Counted from the first letter of the stretch, positions 54,094 through 63,808 are shown. The stretch is 64,000 nucleotides of DNA from Anaerolineales bacterium (GCA_020634875.1 JACKAX010000003.1:1-64000); one strand, 5' to 3'. Notes: generated from the letters alone by a model not told the origin. Translations and numbers: made by a program.

Positions 54094-54131
54094 AGCCACG
54101 GACGCCCCTACGACGCTCCGTGGCTTTTTTG
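54094..54131 (+). terminator. First of two related terminators
   Basis: AGCCACGGA and TCCGTGGCT with a CGCCCCTACGACG inner part and a six-T run, 20 bases after the small ORF stop. Confidence 0.85.
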
Positions 54132-54181
54132 TTTAAATTTGGGAACGCTTAAGAACGCTTAGCGTTTACAAGAACACCCTC

Positions 54182-54214
54182 AAAGCCACGGTTTCAAAAT
54201 CCCGTGGCTTTTTC
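54182..54214 (+). terminator. Second terminator with the same stem
   Basis: AAAGCCACGG and CCGTGGCTTT, then TTTCG. The stem repeats that of 54094-54131. The sequence between (54132-54181) has the palindrome AACGCTTAGCGTT but no gene. Confidence 0.75.
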
Positions 54215-54351
54215 GTTAAAACTTGTAGGAAGCAAAATGAACCACATAGGAATTAATAGCAAAGCATAACTTCAGGATTCAATGAACTAGAATCCTCACA
54301 CATTTTTACTTATTACTCATCACTTATTATGATCCTTCAGGAATCCAAACC

Positions 54352-57300
54352 ATGAATACTCCTTCCGACCCCACCTATACCCTCCATCTGTACGACCACC
54401 GCTTTGACGCGGGCCTCGCACAGATGTGGAACGAATCCGATGACCAATGGCCCGGCACCTTCACCGACGGCGTTCCGATGACCGAAGAACGCATCCACGA
54501 TTGGATGGATCGCGTCGAAGCCATTGTCAAGTTCATCATCGTCAAAAATGGCGGTGACGAACCTGAAAAAGTGGTCGGGTACGGCGACCTTTGGAATACC
54601 GCCACTCGCCCCGGCTCGGCCTACGTCGCCCTGCTCAACGTTTCCCCCGCTCATCAAGGCAAATCCCTCGCCCGCCGGATGCTGCACCGAATGGTGGATT
54701 GGGCGGTCGAAAACAAATATGACCGCGTCACCATCGGCACCTGGCCCGCCAACCTGAAAGCGATGCCGCTTTACAAAAAAGTCGGCTTTTTCTGGGAACC
54801 GGGCACCAGTGTTCACATGGAAAACTACCTCCCTGCTGTGCGTCTACACCCGCTCGCACAACCGTACTTTAACAAACATGATTGGTACAAAACCTACCGC
54901 CGCGACCTCAGCCAGGTCGAAGATGACATGCGCCACCCTTGCACGGGCGACACGAAAGTGTACATCCTCCGTTGGGAGGAAGATGGCGACCAACTCGAAA
55001 CCGTCTTTGACCGGAACGCCCAGGCCCTGACGGGGTTCGCCACCAGCGGGTTTGACGGCGCTCCGGCCTGGGCCGCGTTTGCTCGCGCCGGGGAAAGCGA
55101 ACCCGCGCAGGGTATCGCCTACCCGATGGAGTGGGAAGTGATCAACCGGAGCAATGTCCCGCTGACCGTCAAAATCTCGGTAAAGGCCGATGAAGGGATC
55201 AGCATCCGTCATCATACTTCGTACACCCTCCAACCGGGCGAGCGCAAAATGACCACCGCCAACTTCCGCGTGGCCCCCGATGCCCCCAAGTATCACGGCG
55301 AGCATCACGACCTGCCCAAACCCAAAATTACCACGCACCTGGAGATCAACGGGCAAAAACTGGAATTCGGCACGGGGCTGCGTTACCGGCCCGCCGTCGA
55401 ATTCAGTCTGCATCCCAGTATCGTGAGCCTGCTTCCCGGCGTGGCGCAAACCGTGCACCTGCAACTTCGCAGTCGTGCCAAGCGCGCCCTCACCGGAACG
55501 GTCAAACTCAACCTTCCCGATGGCTTGACCGCTGAATGGCAAACGACATCTTTCGAGACTCCCTCCGAAGGTTACGCGGGTATTCCGCTCACGCTCACGG
55601 CGCAGAAAGGCGGCTTTTACCCCCTGGAACTCTGTGCGGAATTTGACGACGCAGGCACCACCGTCACCACCCAGCCCAAACGCTTACCTGTGGTTGCCGT
55701 CAATCCTGGCGGATACGCGGCAGGGTTGGGCGATGAAGAACTCATCCTCGAAAATGACTACTTCCGCATTACCGCTAAAGCCAAAAGTGGCGAGGCAAAA
55801 ATCTGGAACAAAGACCTGCAACGTGAAGAAGCCCTCTTCCGTGAAGAAATCGGCCCCGCGTTTGTGCCGCTGGATTTGTACGAACAGGAATATAACCTGG
55901 ATGTGCATCAAACCGATGGCACCGCGAAAGCGATCCTGACCGTGCGCTCAACCCGTTTCCCTGGCCTCGTCGTCGGGCGGGAGATTGCCGTCAACGCTTC
56001 CCCGCTTATTCGTATCCGGGGCTGGGTCAGCAACAACACCGATGAAACTTCGCGAAGGATTGCAACAGCGTCTGCTCGTTTACACTGAAGCGGATCGGAA
56101 CAACCTGATCACCGTGCCCCTCAAAGACCGGCTTGTTCGAGAGCACCTGTCGCAATTTGCCATCGCCGAGGGTGACTTACCGAAACAACTCGACCGGTAT
56201 GCGGAAGAATGGCTCTCCTACGAAAGCCTCGGTAATGTCTTTGGCCTGGTTTGGCCGTTGAAGGGCTTGAAAGAATTTGACGCCGAATTTGGCCGTCACT
56301 TCTTCTACTTTGACCTGCCTTCGCTGGCCCCTTCCGAGACCCGCCAAATTGCCCCGCTCTATCTTTACGCTGGTCCGGGCGACTGGCAAACCATCCAACG
56401 AACCTGGCGGCGTCTGCATGGCACAACCCACGAACGTCGGTCTCAGAAACCTTCTGACGAGACCCAATCGCACCTTGACATCTCTTTCAATAAACCGTTG
56501 ATCACCCTCACCGATCATCTAACTGCTGAGCTGCAAATCAACACCACCCGCGAGTACAAACTCGACGGGCAACTCACCATCCAACCCCCGACCGGATGGC
56601 ACTCAGAACCCGAACAGGTTACTGTCTCCGGCTTGGTTCACGAGACCCCCGCAGAATCCCCTGTTCTCTTCGATGGTACAGCTCCCCGCGTGGGCGCGTA
56701 TGCAGGCGAACTCCACCTGAATACCCAACTGTTTGACCGGGTTCAGCCCTTCACGATTTTCCGTCTGGGCGACAACGCCAAAACCGTCGAAACCGCCCAA
56801 ACCGCGCGGGAAGGTCACGTTCTCTGGACGCTGTCCAACGGTCACAGCGAGTGGACGATTGCCCCTGACTATCACGGCGGCATCATCTCCTGGCAGGAGG
56901 TTGGAAAGGATACTAATCATTTCCTCACCGCCTTCCCGCAAGATGGCGAACTGAGTTGGATGAAGCCCTTCTTCGGTGGACTTCGCCCCATTCTTCACGA
57001 ATCTGGCGAAAGTGGCTGGCCCGGAAAACTGCACAAGGAAACGTTCACCGTATCCCCGATCACTATCCCGGATGCGCGAGCACTTCCCTGGCAAGGTCTC
57101 CGCCTATCCACCGAACTGACTCGTGAAGCCTTCCGGGGAATGAACCTCGAACTCGATTACCTGACTCTGCCCGGTAGCAATGTGCTGAAATCCACCATTC
57201 GGTTGGTGAACCAGACTTCGATCTACCGCAAGGCCGATCCCGGTTTCCTAGCCTTTGTCCAGGTAGACGGCACCCACAAAAACGGCACCGCCCACACGCC

Positions 57301-57577
57301 GGACTTCCAGCGCAAACGCACGCCGCACATGACCTGGGCAGTGACCAGTCCCTGGGCCGCCATCGAAAACCCAGAGACGGGACGCACAATGGTTGCCGTC
57401 AACCCGACCGGTTGGCAACAACTCATGGCGATGGACTGGGGCATGCACGGCGTTCACTTCAACATCTTTGAATCGGTGAGTGTCCCCCCGCAAGGTGTCT
57501 ACGAACTCACGACTTACCTTGCCCTGGCCGGCTCGGTGGATGAAGCAAAACGATATGGCGAATTGGTAAAAAGGTAA
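54352..57577 (+). pseudogene. GNAT N-acetyltransferase fused to NEW3/CARDB-like region, frameshifted
   Basis: A long gene broken by one frame change near 56051-56058. The first frame (54352-56088) has an N-terminal GNAT domain (residues 1-160, VALLNVSPAHQGKSLARRML), then beta-sandwich segments resembling NEW3/CARDB domains (LTVKISVKADEGISIRHH, VAQTVHLQLRSRAKR). The second frame continues to 57577 (LQQRLLVYTEADRNN onward), ending in an alpha-mannosidase/galactosidase-like beta-rich region. Removing one base at the CGCGAAGG site rejoins them to about 1075 residues. Both frames keep coding-like composition, so it is a recent mutation or a sequencing error. Function unknown. Confidence 0.75.
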
Positions 57578-57735
57578 ACAGGGTACACAGACAAAGTAGA
57601 CAGGTGCATGCGTAATTTGTTTGCGCTGCATATCTACCTGTGTACGCTTCCTTGTCACAAATTATCCTGCCGCACCATTAATACTGCCTCCACACCCTGT
57701 GTACTTGGTTACTTTGTTTACCTGTCTACTTACAT
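57576..57735. repeat. GTAAACAGG/GTACACAG/GTAGACAGG-type repeat
   Basis: From the stop codon of the preceding gene (AGG TAA ACA GGG) the sequence runs through GTACACAG, AGTAGACAGG and complementary TACCTGTGTACG, CCTGTGTAC, TTTACCTGTCTACTT pieces. It may fold on itself. No gene is seen in 57578-57747. Confidence 0.65.
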
Positions 57736-57747
57736 ACGGAAAACACT

Positions 57748-59493
57748 ATGAAAATCCCCCTACGAGAATATTGGTCCCTCCTCGGAACCTACCTCCGCCC
57801 GCAATGGAAAAGGGCGACGGTTATGCTCGTCCTTCTGCTCACCGCTATCGGTTTGCAGTTGTACGTCCCACAGATCGTCCGCTCGTTCATTGATGGCGCG
57901 ACGGCAGGTACCCCGGTCAGTGAACTGACCCGTTTGGCCGTTCTCTTCCTTGCGCTGGCATTGGTCAAAGAAATTACCAGTGCCGCAACCACCTATGTCG
58001 GGCAGGATGTCCGCTGGCGGGCCACCAACGCGCTCCGGCGCGATCTGGCTCTCCACAGCCTCCGCCTCGACATGCGCTTTCACAACCTAAAAACCCCCGG
58101 TGAGATGATCGAGCGGATCGACTCCGATGTGGATGAACTTTCCAACTTCTTCTCGCACTTCGTCGTGGAGATTATGGGCAACGCCATCTTGCTTGTCGGC
58201 GTGCTGGTTTTGCTCTTCCGCGAAGACCTCCGCATCGGGTTGGCATTCCTGGGCTTTTGCTTCGTCACCGTGCTCATTCTCATCCGCGTCATCCCCTTTG
58301 CCGTCGGACAATGGGAAAAAGCCCGCGAAGCGAACTCCGAACTCTTCGGGTTTCTCGAAGAACGCCTCGCCGGAACAGAAGACATCGCCGCCCTGGGCGC
58401 TGGCCCGTACATCCTCCGTCGCTTTTCTCAGGCCCTCACGGTGTTCTTGAACGACACCCGCAAAGCCTGGGTCAAAGGCAGCGTGATCTGGCTCGCCTCG
58501 CTCATCACCTTCACGTTTGGGAACATCACCGCCCTCGCGATGGGCGCGTGGCTCTTCCAAAAAGGTGTGATTACCATCGGCGCGGTGTACATCATCTTCC
58601 ACTACAACGAGATGCTCCGCCGCCCGCTAGAGACCATCACCCGCCAGATGCAAGACCTGCAACGCGCGGGGGGCAGCATCGCCCGGATCAAAGAACTCTT
58701 CGGGATGGAATCTTCCACCCAGGATGGCGCGGGCGAACCACTGCCTGACGGGGCACTGGCCCTGGCATTTGACGGTGTCACCTTCAGCTACAACGGCGAT
58801 GATGTCACCCTCGAAAACGTGGACTTCCGCCTCCAACCGGGGCAGGTGCTTGGCTTGCTCGGACGAACGGGGAGCGGCAAAACGACCATCGCCCGCCTGC
58901 TCTTTCGGTTGTACGACCCCACGCAGGGCAGCATCCGCCTGAACGAGGTGGACCTCCGCGAACCGAAACTGGACGATGTCCGCACCCGCGTCGGGATGGT
59001 CACGCAAGATGTCCAGTTGTTCCGGGCCACCGTGCGTGACAATCTCACCTTCTTCGACCGGAGCATCCCCGATGCCCGCGTAGAGGAAGTGCTCAAAGAC
59101 CTCGGCCTCTGGCACTGGGTTGAATCCCTCCCGGACGGCCTGAACACCGAACTTGAATCGGACGGCGGCGGCCTGTCCGCGGGCGAAGCACAATTGTTGG
59201 CTTTCACCCGCGTCTTCCTCCGCAATCCTGGCCTGGTGATCCTGGACGAAGCCTCCTCCCGGCTTGATCCAGCCACCGAACAGCTCATTGAACGAGCCGT
59301 AGATAAACTTTTTGAAAACCGTACCGCCATCATCATCGCACACCGTCTTGCAACGGTTCAGCGGGCGGACTACATCATGATCCTTGAAAATGGGCACATC
59401 GTCGAACACGGCCCCCGCGAATACCTCGCCACCAACGCCACTTCCCGCTTCTTCCAACTGATGCAAACGGGAATGCAGGAGGTTCTAGCGTAG
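57748..59493 (+). CDS. ABC exporter (fused permease-ATPase), first of a pair
   Basis: A 581-residue exporter half. Six membrane segments occupy residues 20-310; the ATPase has Walker A GRTGSGKT near 373, Q-loop VTQDVQLF, signature LSAGEAQL (Ala for Gly), Walker B GLVILDEASSRLD, and H-switch IIAHRLATVQ. The pair is likely a heterodimer with the gene at 59911. Substrate unknown. Its stop codon opens another repeat. Confidence 0.92.
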   Translation: MKIPLREYWSLLGTYLRPQWKRATVMLVLLLTAIGLQLYVPQIVRSFIDGATAGTPVSELTRLAVLFLALALVKEITSAATTYVGQDVRWRATNALRRDLALHSLRLDMRFHNLKTPGEMIERIDSDVDELSNFFSHFVVEIMGNAILLVGVLVLLFREDLRIGLAFLGFCFVTVLILIRVIPFAVGQWEKAREANSELFGFLEERLAGTEDIAALGAGPYILRRFSQALTVFLNDTRKAWVKGSVIWLASLITFTFGNITALAMGAWLFQKGVITIGAVYIIFHYNEMLRRPLETITRQMQDLQRAGGSIARIKELFGMESSTQDGAGEPLPDGALALAFDGVTFSYNGDDVTLENVDFRLQPGQVLGLLGRTGSGKTTIARLLFRLYDPTQGSIRLNEVDLREPKLDDVRTRVGMVTQDVQLFRATVRDNLTFFDRSIPDARVEEVLKDLGLWHWVESLPDGLNTELESDGGGLSAGEAQLLAFTRVFLRNPGLVILDEASSRLDPATEQLIERAVDKLFENRTAIIIAHRLATVQRADYIMILENGHIVEHGPREYLATNATSRFFQLMQTGMQEVLA

Positions 59494-59545
59494 AACGTAG
59501 ACCGTAAAACGTAGAACGAAAAATTTACGCAATACGAAATACTAA
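59488..59545. repeat. CGTAGAACGTAGACCGTAA repeat at a stop codon
   Basis: Starting at the last codons and TAG of the ABC gene, CGTAGAACGTAG, CCGTAAAACGTAGAACG and ACGCAATACGAAATAC follow. Same family as 13516 and 42385. Confidence 0.7.
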
Positions 59546-59601
59546 CTTCCGACACCGTGTTCGGGAATTACCGCCCTTACAAACGCCCCCGAGGTGTCAC
59601 C

Positions 59602-59733
59602 ATGATTACGATTACGATGCCCGAAGAGATGGATGCGCCGAGACCCAAAAAGCGGCCCAATCCATCCTGGTGGAAGAGATTGTTAGATAAGCTCTTCCAC
59701 CGCGAAAGAAAAGATAATGCTCAAGTTACCTGA
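59602..59733 (+). CDS. Small basic protein of unknown function
   Basis: A 43-codon ORF with GAGGTG seven bases before the ATG. It encodes an acidic start (MPEEMDAP), then PRPKKRPNPSWWKRLLDKLF, an amphipathic basic helix with two Trp, and ends RERKDNAQVT. It lies between the two ABC exporter genes in the same direction. Membrane association through the Trp/Lys helix is possible. No family recognised. Confidence 0.5.
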   Translation: MITITMPEEMDAPRPKKRPNPSWWKRLLDKLFHRERKDNAQVT

Positions 59734-59743
59734 GACTAGCGGA

Positions 59744-59860
59744 ATAAGCACCCTGAGCGGAGGCTTTGCGTAGTCGAAGGGTGCTTATGAAGCGGCACTG
59801 CTTGTGCCACCCCGCATCCTTCGACTTCACTCCCAAAACCTCGTTCCGCTCAGGATGCTT
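59744..59860. repeat. Two inverted copies of the GAGCGGAGGCTTTGCGTAG repeat family
   Basis: The first copy (59744-59788) has stem ATAAGCACCCT / AGGGTGCTTAT around GAGCGGAGGCTTTGCGTAG. The second, inverted, lies at 59815-59860 (GCATCCTTCGACTTC ... CGCTCAGGATGC). A near-identical copy of the first ends the kinase gene at 6474-6514. Confidence 0.75.
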
Positions 59861-59910
59861 TCGCCCGAAATGTACTTGATCAATGAACCTAACACATTCT
59901 GGAGAAAGAA

Positions 59911-61871
59911 ATGCAAAACACAAAAGCACAAGATACCATCTCCACCTACGCCCTCACGTTCCGGCTGGTGATGATGGAAGCCCGCGTCTTCCTCCTCAAC
60001 GCGGCGGCCTGGTTTGTAATGTTTATCGTCCCCCTCGGGGTCGGGTTGGTGATCCGTTCCTATTTCGATACGCTGACGGGGGACGCACCCGCGACTATCG
60101 GCTTGTGGGGGTTGCTCGCCCTGATCGGCGGGCTGACCCTGGGCCGGGTGGTTGCCATCCTTGGGGGGATTTGGGCCAACGCGACGATTTTGAACAAATC
60201 TTCTGGGCGACTGCGCCGGAATCTCCTCGCGCGGGTGCTTGCCCGTCCGGGGGCCGACGCCCTGCCGGGTTCGAGCGGGGAAGCGATTTCCCGGTTTGGT
60301 GGCGATGTCCGCGAGTTGGAGTGGGCGGTTGAATGGTGGGGGGATTTGCCCGGCATCGTCGGCGTGACGATTATGAGTCTGGTCGTGATGGGAAGTATCA
60401 ACCTGACCATCACCGCCGCGATCTTTGCCCCGATGGTGATCATCCTGCTCGTGGTGATCTCTTTGCGGACGAAGATTTTGGCTTACCGCGCCGCCGCTCG
60501 GAAAGCGCACGCCCGCGTCATCGGCTTTATCGCCGAGACGTTTGGTGCGGCGCAAGCGATCAAAGTCGCCACCGCCGAGGAAAACGTGACCCGCCGTTTC
60601 GATGAACTGAACGAAGCCCGGCGCGTCGCCTCGCTCAAAGATACGATGTTGAGCGAGATGATGACGACGATCTTCCGCAGTACGATCAACGTGGGCATCG
60701 GGCTGACCCTGCTCCTGGCTGGACAGGCGATGGAAAAGGGCACGTTCACGATTGGCGATTTCGCGCTGTTCATCATGTACATGTGGCCGCTGACCGACTC
60801 GATGTTTGGGTACGGGCACATGATCGCCCGCCACAACCAGGCAAAAGTCTCGCTCGACCGGCTGACGTACTTGCTGATGGGCGAGTCCCCGCGGGAGTTG
60901 ATCCAACCCCATCCCGTTCACATGGACGGAACCCTGCCGGATGTGCCTGCGTTCGTCAAAACCGAAGCCGACCGTCTCGACACCCTCGAAGTCCGCGACC
61001 TGTCGTATGTGTACCCGGAAAGCGGGCGCGGCGTGCGGGAGGTCAGTTTCGATGTGCAACACGGCACAATCACCGTTATCACGGGGCGGATCGGGTCGGG
61101 GAAAACAACATTGCTCCGTGCCCTGCTGGGGCTGCTCCCTGCGGAAGGTGAACGGTTTTGGAACGGCGCGCGGGTGGCGGAACCCCATCGGTTTTTCATC
61201 CCCCCGCGGGCGGCGTACACCCCGCAGGTGCCGCGCCTGTTCAGCGAAACGCTCCGGGACAACATCTTGATGGGGCAGCCGAACACGAGCGAGGAAGTGC
61301 AACACGCGCTTCGCACGGCAGTCTTCGAGCAAGACCTGGGCACGATGGAACAGGGTCTGGATACGCTCATCGGCCCGCGCGGGGTGCGGCTTTCGGGCGG
61401 GCAGGTGCAACGGACGCCGCCGCCCGCATGTTCGTCACCGGCGCGGAATTGCTGGTGTTCGATGATCTGTCGTCAGCGCTGGATGTGGAAACGGAGCGGA
61501 CGTTGTGGGCGCGGATTTTTGGGCAGGAAAGTGCTGGGAAAGCCAACGGAACGCAGGGGAATTCAAGGGAACTTGAGGAAGCTTATGGGAACTCAGGGGA
61601 TTTTATGGGAACTCAGCGGAATTTGAGGGAACTCAAAGGAAGCAATGGAAATTCCCACAAGTTCCAACCAATTCCCACAAACTCCCATCATGCCCCTACC
61701 TGCCTCGTCGTTTCCCACCGCAAATCTGTCCTGCAACGGGCCGATCATATCGTTGTGTTGAAAGATGGGCACGTCGAAGCGCAGGGGAAGCTGGATGAAC
61801 TGCTGGTAACGTGTGAGGAGATGCGGAAGTTGTGGGAAGGGGATTTTGGGGAAGAGAAGTCCACAAAATAA
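59911..61871 (+). pseudogene. ABC exporter (fused permease-ATPase), second of a pair, frameshifted
   Basis: Six membrane segments and Walker A (GRIGSGKTTLLRALLG near residue 395) read in the first frame from 59911 to about 61412. The signature LSGGQVQR then needs one extra base (ACGCCGCC where AC(G)GCCGCC is expected) to continue into [27 protein letters not shown] in the second frame, which runs to 61871. Between this Walker B and the H-switch ([20 protein letters not shown]), about 50 residues of low-complexity sequence rich in Asn, Gly and Ser are inserted, encoded by GGGAACTCAGGGG-type repeats. Whether the protein works is doubtful. Confidence 0.8.
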
Positions 61872-61912
61872 AAGGAAAGCCCGGAGTGTTGAATGCTCCG
61901 GGCTTTCCTTTT
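61870..61912 (+). terminator. Terminator of the ABC operon
   Basis: AAAAGGAAAGCCCGGAG and CTCCGGGCTTTCCTTTT form a 17-bp stem directly at the end of the second exporter gene. Confidence 0.85.
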
Positions 61913-61974
61913 ATGTGCTATTCAAAATGCTCAATGCCCGGTGGTGACGGGGTGAGATCACTTTTTGGACTCAG

Positions 61975-62049
61975 AACTAACTTCTGGATTTCTGAGCCCG
62001 TTTTTACCTGCAGAATCCCCAAAGGTTGGTAAGCAGCCGGTTGTTAGGC
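61975..62049 (-). other. attC-like recombination site (integron type), tentative
   Basis: On the minus strand GCCTAAC (62049-62043) matches the attC R'' core, and 75 bases on GTTAGTT (61981-61975) nearly matches the R' core GTTRRRY. Between are imperfectly paired arms (AACCGGCTGCTTACC with GGTAAAAACGGG). It begins five bases after the stop of the gene at 62055, as attC sites do. Confidence 0.35.
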
Positions 62050-62054
62050 CTTTT

Positions 62055-62747
62055 TTATATTTCAACCCATTCTGAGAATTGCTTCATGTTTGTATTGGGA
62101 AGACTAAAATGTTTCACCCGTTTACCACGAAGCCAGTCCGGTTCAAATTTACATTTGCTGAAAATGTTATGATAAAAATAAGCGTGTAGTTGGTGTTGCT
62201 CCCAATCCTCAAAGATAGATACTATTGCACTAAGAGTGGTGTTGTAATCTGGTGCAACCTTTCTTTTTCCGCCAAACTGAACATTAGCTACATATGGTGG
62301 CGCTGAAGGGTTATCGGGAAAAACAATTTGAAATATTTCTTCGCCATACATCCCTTCAAGGATATGATGTGGCTCAATATATCGACCATCAAGTGGTAAA
62401 TTGCTATAAATAAAGATGAGGCCGGGTATATCTTTATTTGTCCATTTGTTTAATTGCGGCATTGCATCGCTTATTTTTCGCCGTATTCTTTGCGCCACTT
62501 TTCCTTCATAAACCTCAGTGATACCCATTTCGTCTAACTGCCTTTGATGTTCTTTGTCATCCGGACTAACAGGATCTAGTTGTTTTACTTCAAGGATGAC
62601 TCTCTTGCTATTAACTATAATTTCATAGTCTGGGGTTTTTGAATTCCTCTGACGGTGGAGCAAGGAATGCGAAGAAAAAGGAACCTTGTTCTCAGTGCAA
62701 AATCGTTCAAATAATTCTTCAGAAATTGTTAAGTCGTTGGTATTCAT
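62055..62747 (-). CDS. PD-(D/E)xK nuclease-like protein
   Basis: A 230-residue protein. KTPDYEIIVNSKRVILEVKQ near residue 37 gives the PD...ExK catalytic pattern (Asp, then Glu-Val-Lys after a strand), typical of restriction-endonuclease-like nucleases. The rest is unrecognised. It is AT-rich, unlike core genes. It begins seven bases after the stop of the decayed zinc-ribbon/VSR-like gene, so the two were probably one operon. It is likely a defence or mobile-element nuclease (inference). Confidence 0.6.
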   Translation of the reverse strand: MNTNDLTISEELFERFCTENKVPFSSHSLLHRQRNSKTPDYEIIVNSKRVILEVKQLDPVSPDDKEHQRQLDEMGITEVYEGKVAQRIRRKISDAMPQLNKWTNKDIPGLIFIYSNLPLDGRYIEPHHILEGMYGEEIFQIVFPDNPSAPPYVANVQFGGKRKVAPDYNTTLSAIVSIFEDWEQHQLHAYFYHNIFSKCKFEPDWLRGKRVKHFSLPNTNMKQFSEWVEI

Positions 62748-62754
62748 TCGTTTG

Positions 62755-63226
62755 TTATTTCAAATTGGGATTTTCCTGAAACAAGATTGATAATTTCCTT
62801 TCGAATTTTTTCTGGTCAGTCAAATCCTTAGGGTAAATCGCAATAAGCTCGATTTTATGTTTCTTGCACAAACGAATCTTTTCTTTTGTCTTGGCATCAT
62901 ATTCTGGATTTCAGTTAATCCAAAATATTCAATAAAAAAATCATGAACCAACCTTGAAATCTCCCCGATAATTTCCTTCTGGATATCTTGGTTCTTTTCA
63001 TGACCAACTCCGTGAGCATAGAGATAGTCGTCAATGGTTTTTTCGCCTAATGAAAGACAAACGTGACCATCTTTAGCGAGACTATGAATACCCCTTCTGG
63101 TCTTTCTAGTACCGTCCTCGAGAATACCCGCTTGTATTAGCGCATTAAACTTCAGGAACCAAATACTTCTTTTTTAGTCGCTCAACAGAAGGCCTATCTT
63201 TTAATATTCTAAGAAAGGCCAGTCTT
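62755..63226 (-). pseudogene. Decayed VSR-like endonuclease part
   Basis: Pieces in different minus-strand frames make one coherent protein: MSIDERLAFLRILKDRPSVE, WFLKFNALIQAGILEDG, TRRGIHSLAKDGHVCLSLGE, RYPEGNYRGDFKVG, FFIEYFGLT, PEYDAKTKEKIRLCKKH, KIELIAIYPKDL. The DFKV...FIEYFGL...EYDAKTKEK pattern is that of VSR/PD-(D/E)xK-type nucleases. At least four frame changes are needed, most at A-runs (near 62910, 62990 and 63175). It continues the protein begun at 63808. Confidence 0.6.
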
Positions 63227-63808
63227 TCATCGATACTCATATTCGACCAATCGGTCATCCCAACTCCAAAAATTTTGTGGGGGAACACGTCCCAATAAAT
63301 TGGCTAATCCTTGTAGGTATCTTAATATATTTTCCTTGGGCATAGTCACACTGCCTATTCCTTGGAAAAAGGTTTCACTAAGACATGGAGCGCAAAAATC
63401 AAGCCGTTCGATACCCTGTATTGCAACTAGAGACATTGGCAGTGAATCTTCGACAAATTCGTTATTACACAAAGGGCAGGTCTTTTTTATTGGAGCCCTT
63501 ATAGATTTTGTAAACCCTAATTCATCTGCGCGTGCAATCGCAAAATACATCAAAATGTTGTACCAAGCGTATTTTGAACATAGCGGATCAGTATTTTTCC
63601 AATTTTCAATAACATCCGATGGGGTACTTTTGAGAATTTCGTCAGTAATAGTCCAATACCAAACCCATTGCCACAGAGAAATCTGGGTTTTTAACAATTC
63701 ATCCAGGCGCGAATTCCACCATTTCAATATATGCCGATTTTTGGCATAGTGGGGTTCAGTTCTATCAATCCTATATGCAGGTTTATCTCTATAGTCATAA
63801 ATGCTCAT
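63227..63808 (-). CDS. Zinc-ribbon protein, N-terminal part of the decayed nuclease
   Basis: A 193-residue open frame. A helical start (HYAKNRHILKWWNSRLDELL, ISLWQWVWYW) precedes a zinc ribbon: KTCPLCNNEFV and LDFCAPCLSE (CxxC ... CxxC). The frame ends at FWSWDDRLVEYEYR, where the next piece, MSIDERLAFLRI, continues in another frame, so this is likely the N-terminal part of the gene above. There is no Shine-Dalgarno and no promoter, as in cassette genes. AT-rich. Confidence 0.55.
   Translation of the reverse strand: MSIYDYRDKPAYRIDRTEPHYAKNRHILKWWNSRLDELLKTQISLWQWVWYWTITDEILKSTPSDVIENWKNTDPLCSKYAWYNILMYFAIARADELGFTKSIRAPIKKTCPLCNNEFVEDSLPMSLVAIQGIERLDFCAPCLSETFFQGIGSVTMPKENILRYLQGLANLLGRVPPQNFWSWDDRLVEYEYR

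Noticed and set aside
53933..54131. Known riboswitch, tmRNA, SRP RNA or RNase P RNA
   Set aside because: I found none of their conserved cores (tag and tRNA-like ends, GGAAG loops, P4 helix).
56040..56060. Programmed ribosomal frameshift at the GNAT/NEW3-like gene
   Set aside because: No slippery heptamer, pseudoknot or internal Shine-Dalgarno is visible; a simple indel explains it.
59827..61410. 527-codon open frame on the minus strand
   Set aside because: It is the antisense of the GC-rich ABC exporter, is rich in His, Arg, Pro and Gln, and has no recognisable domain.
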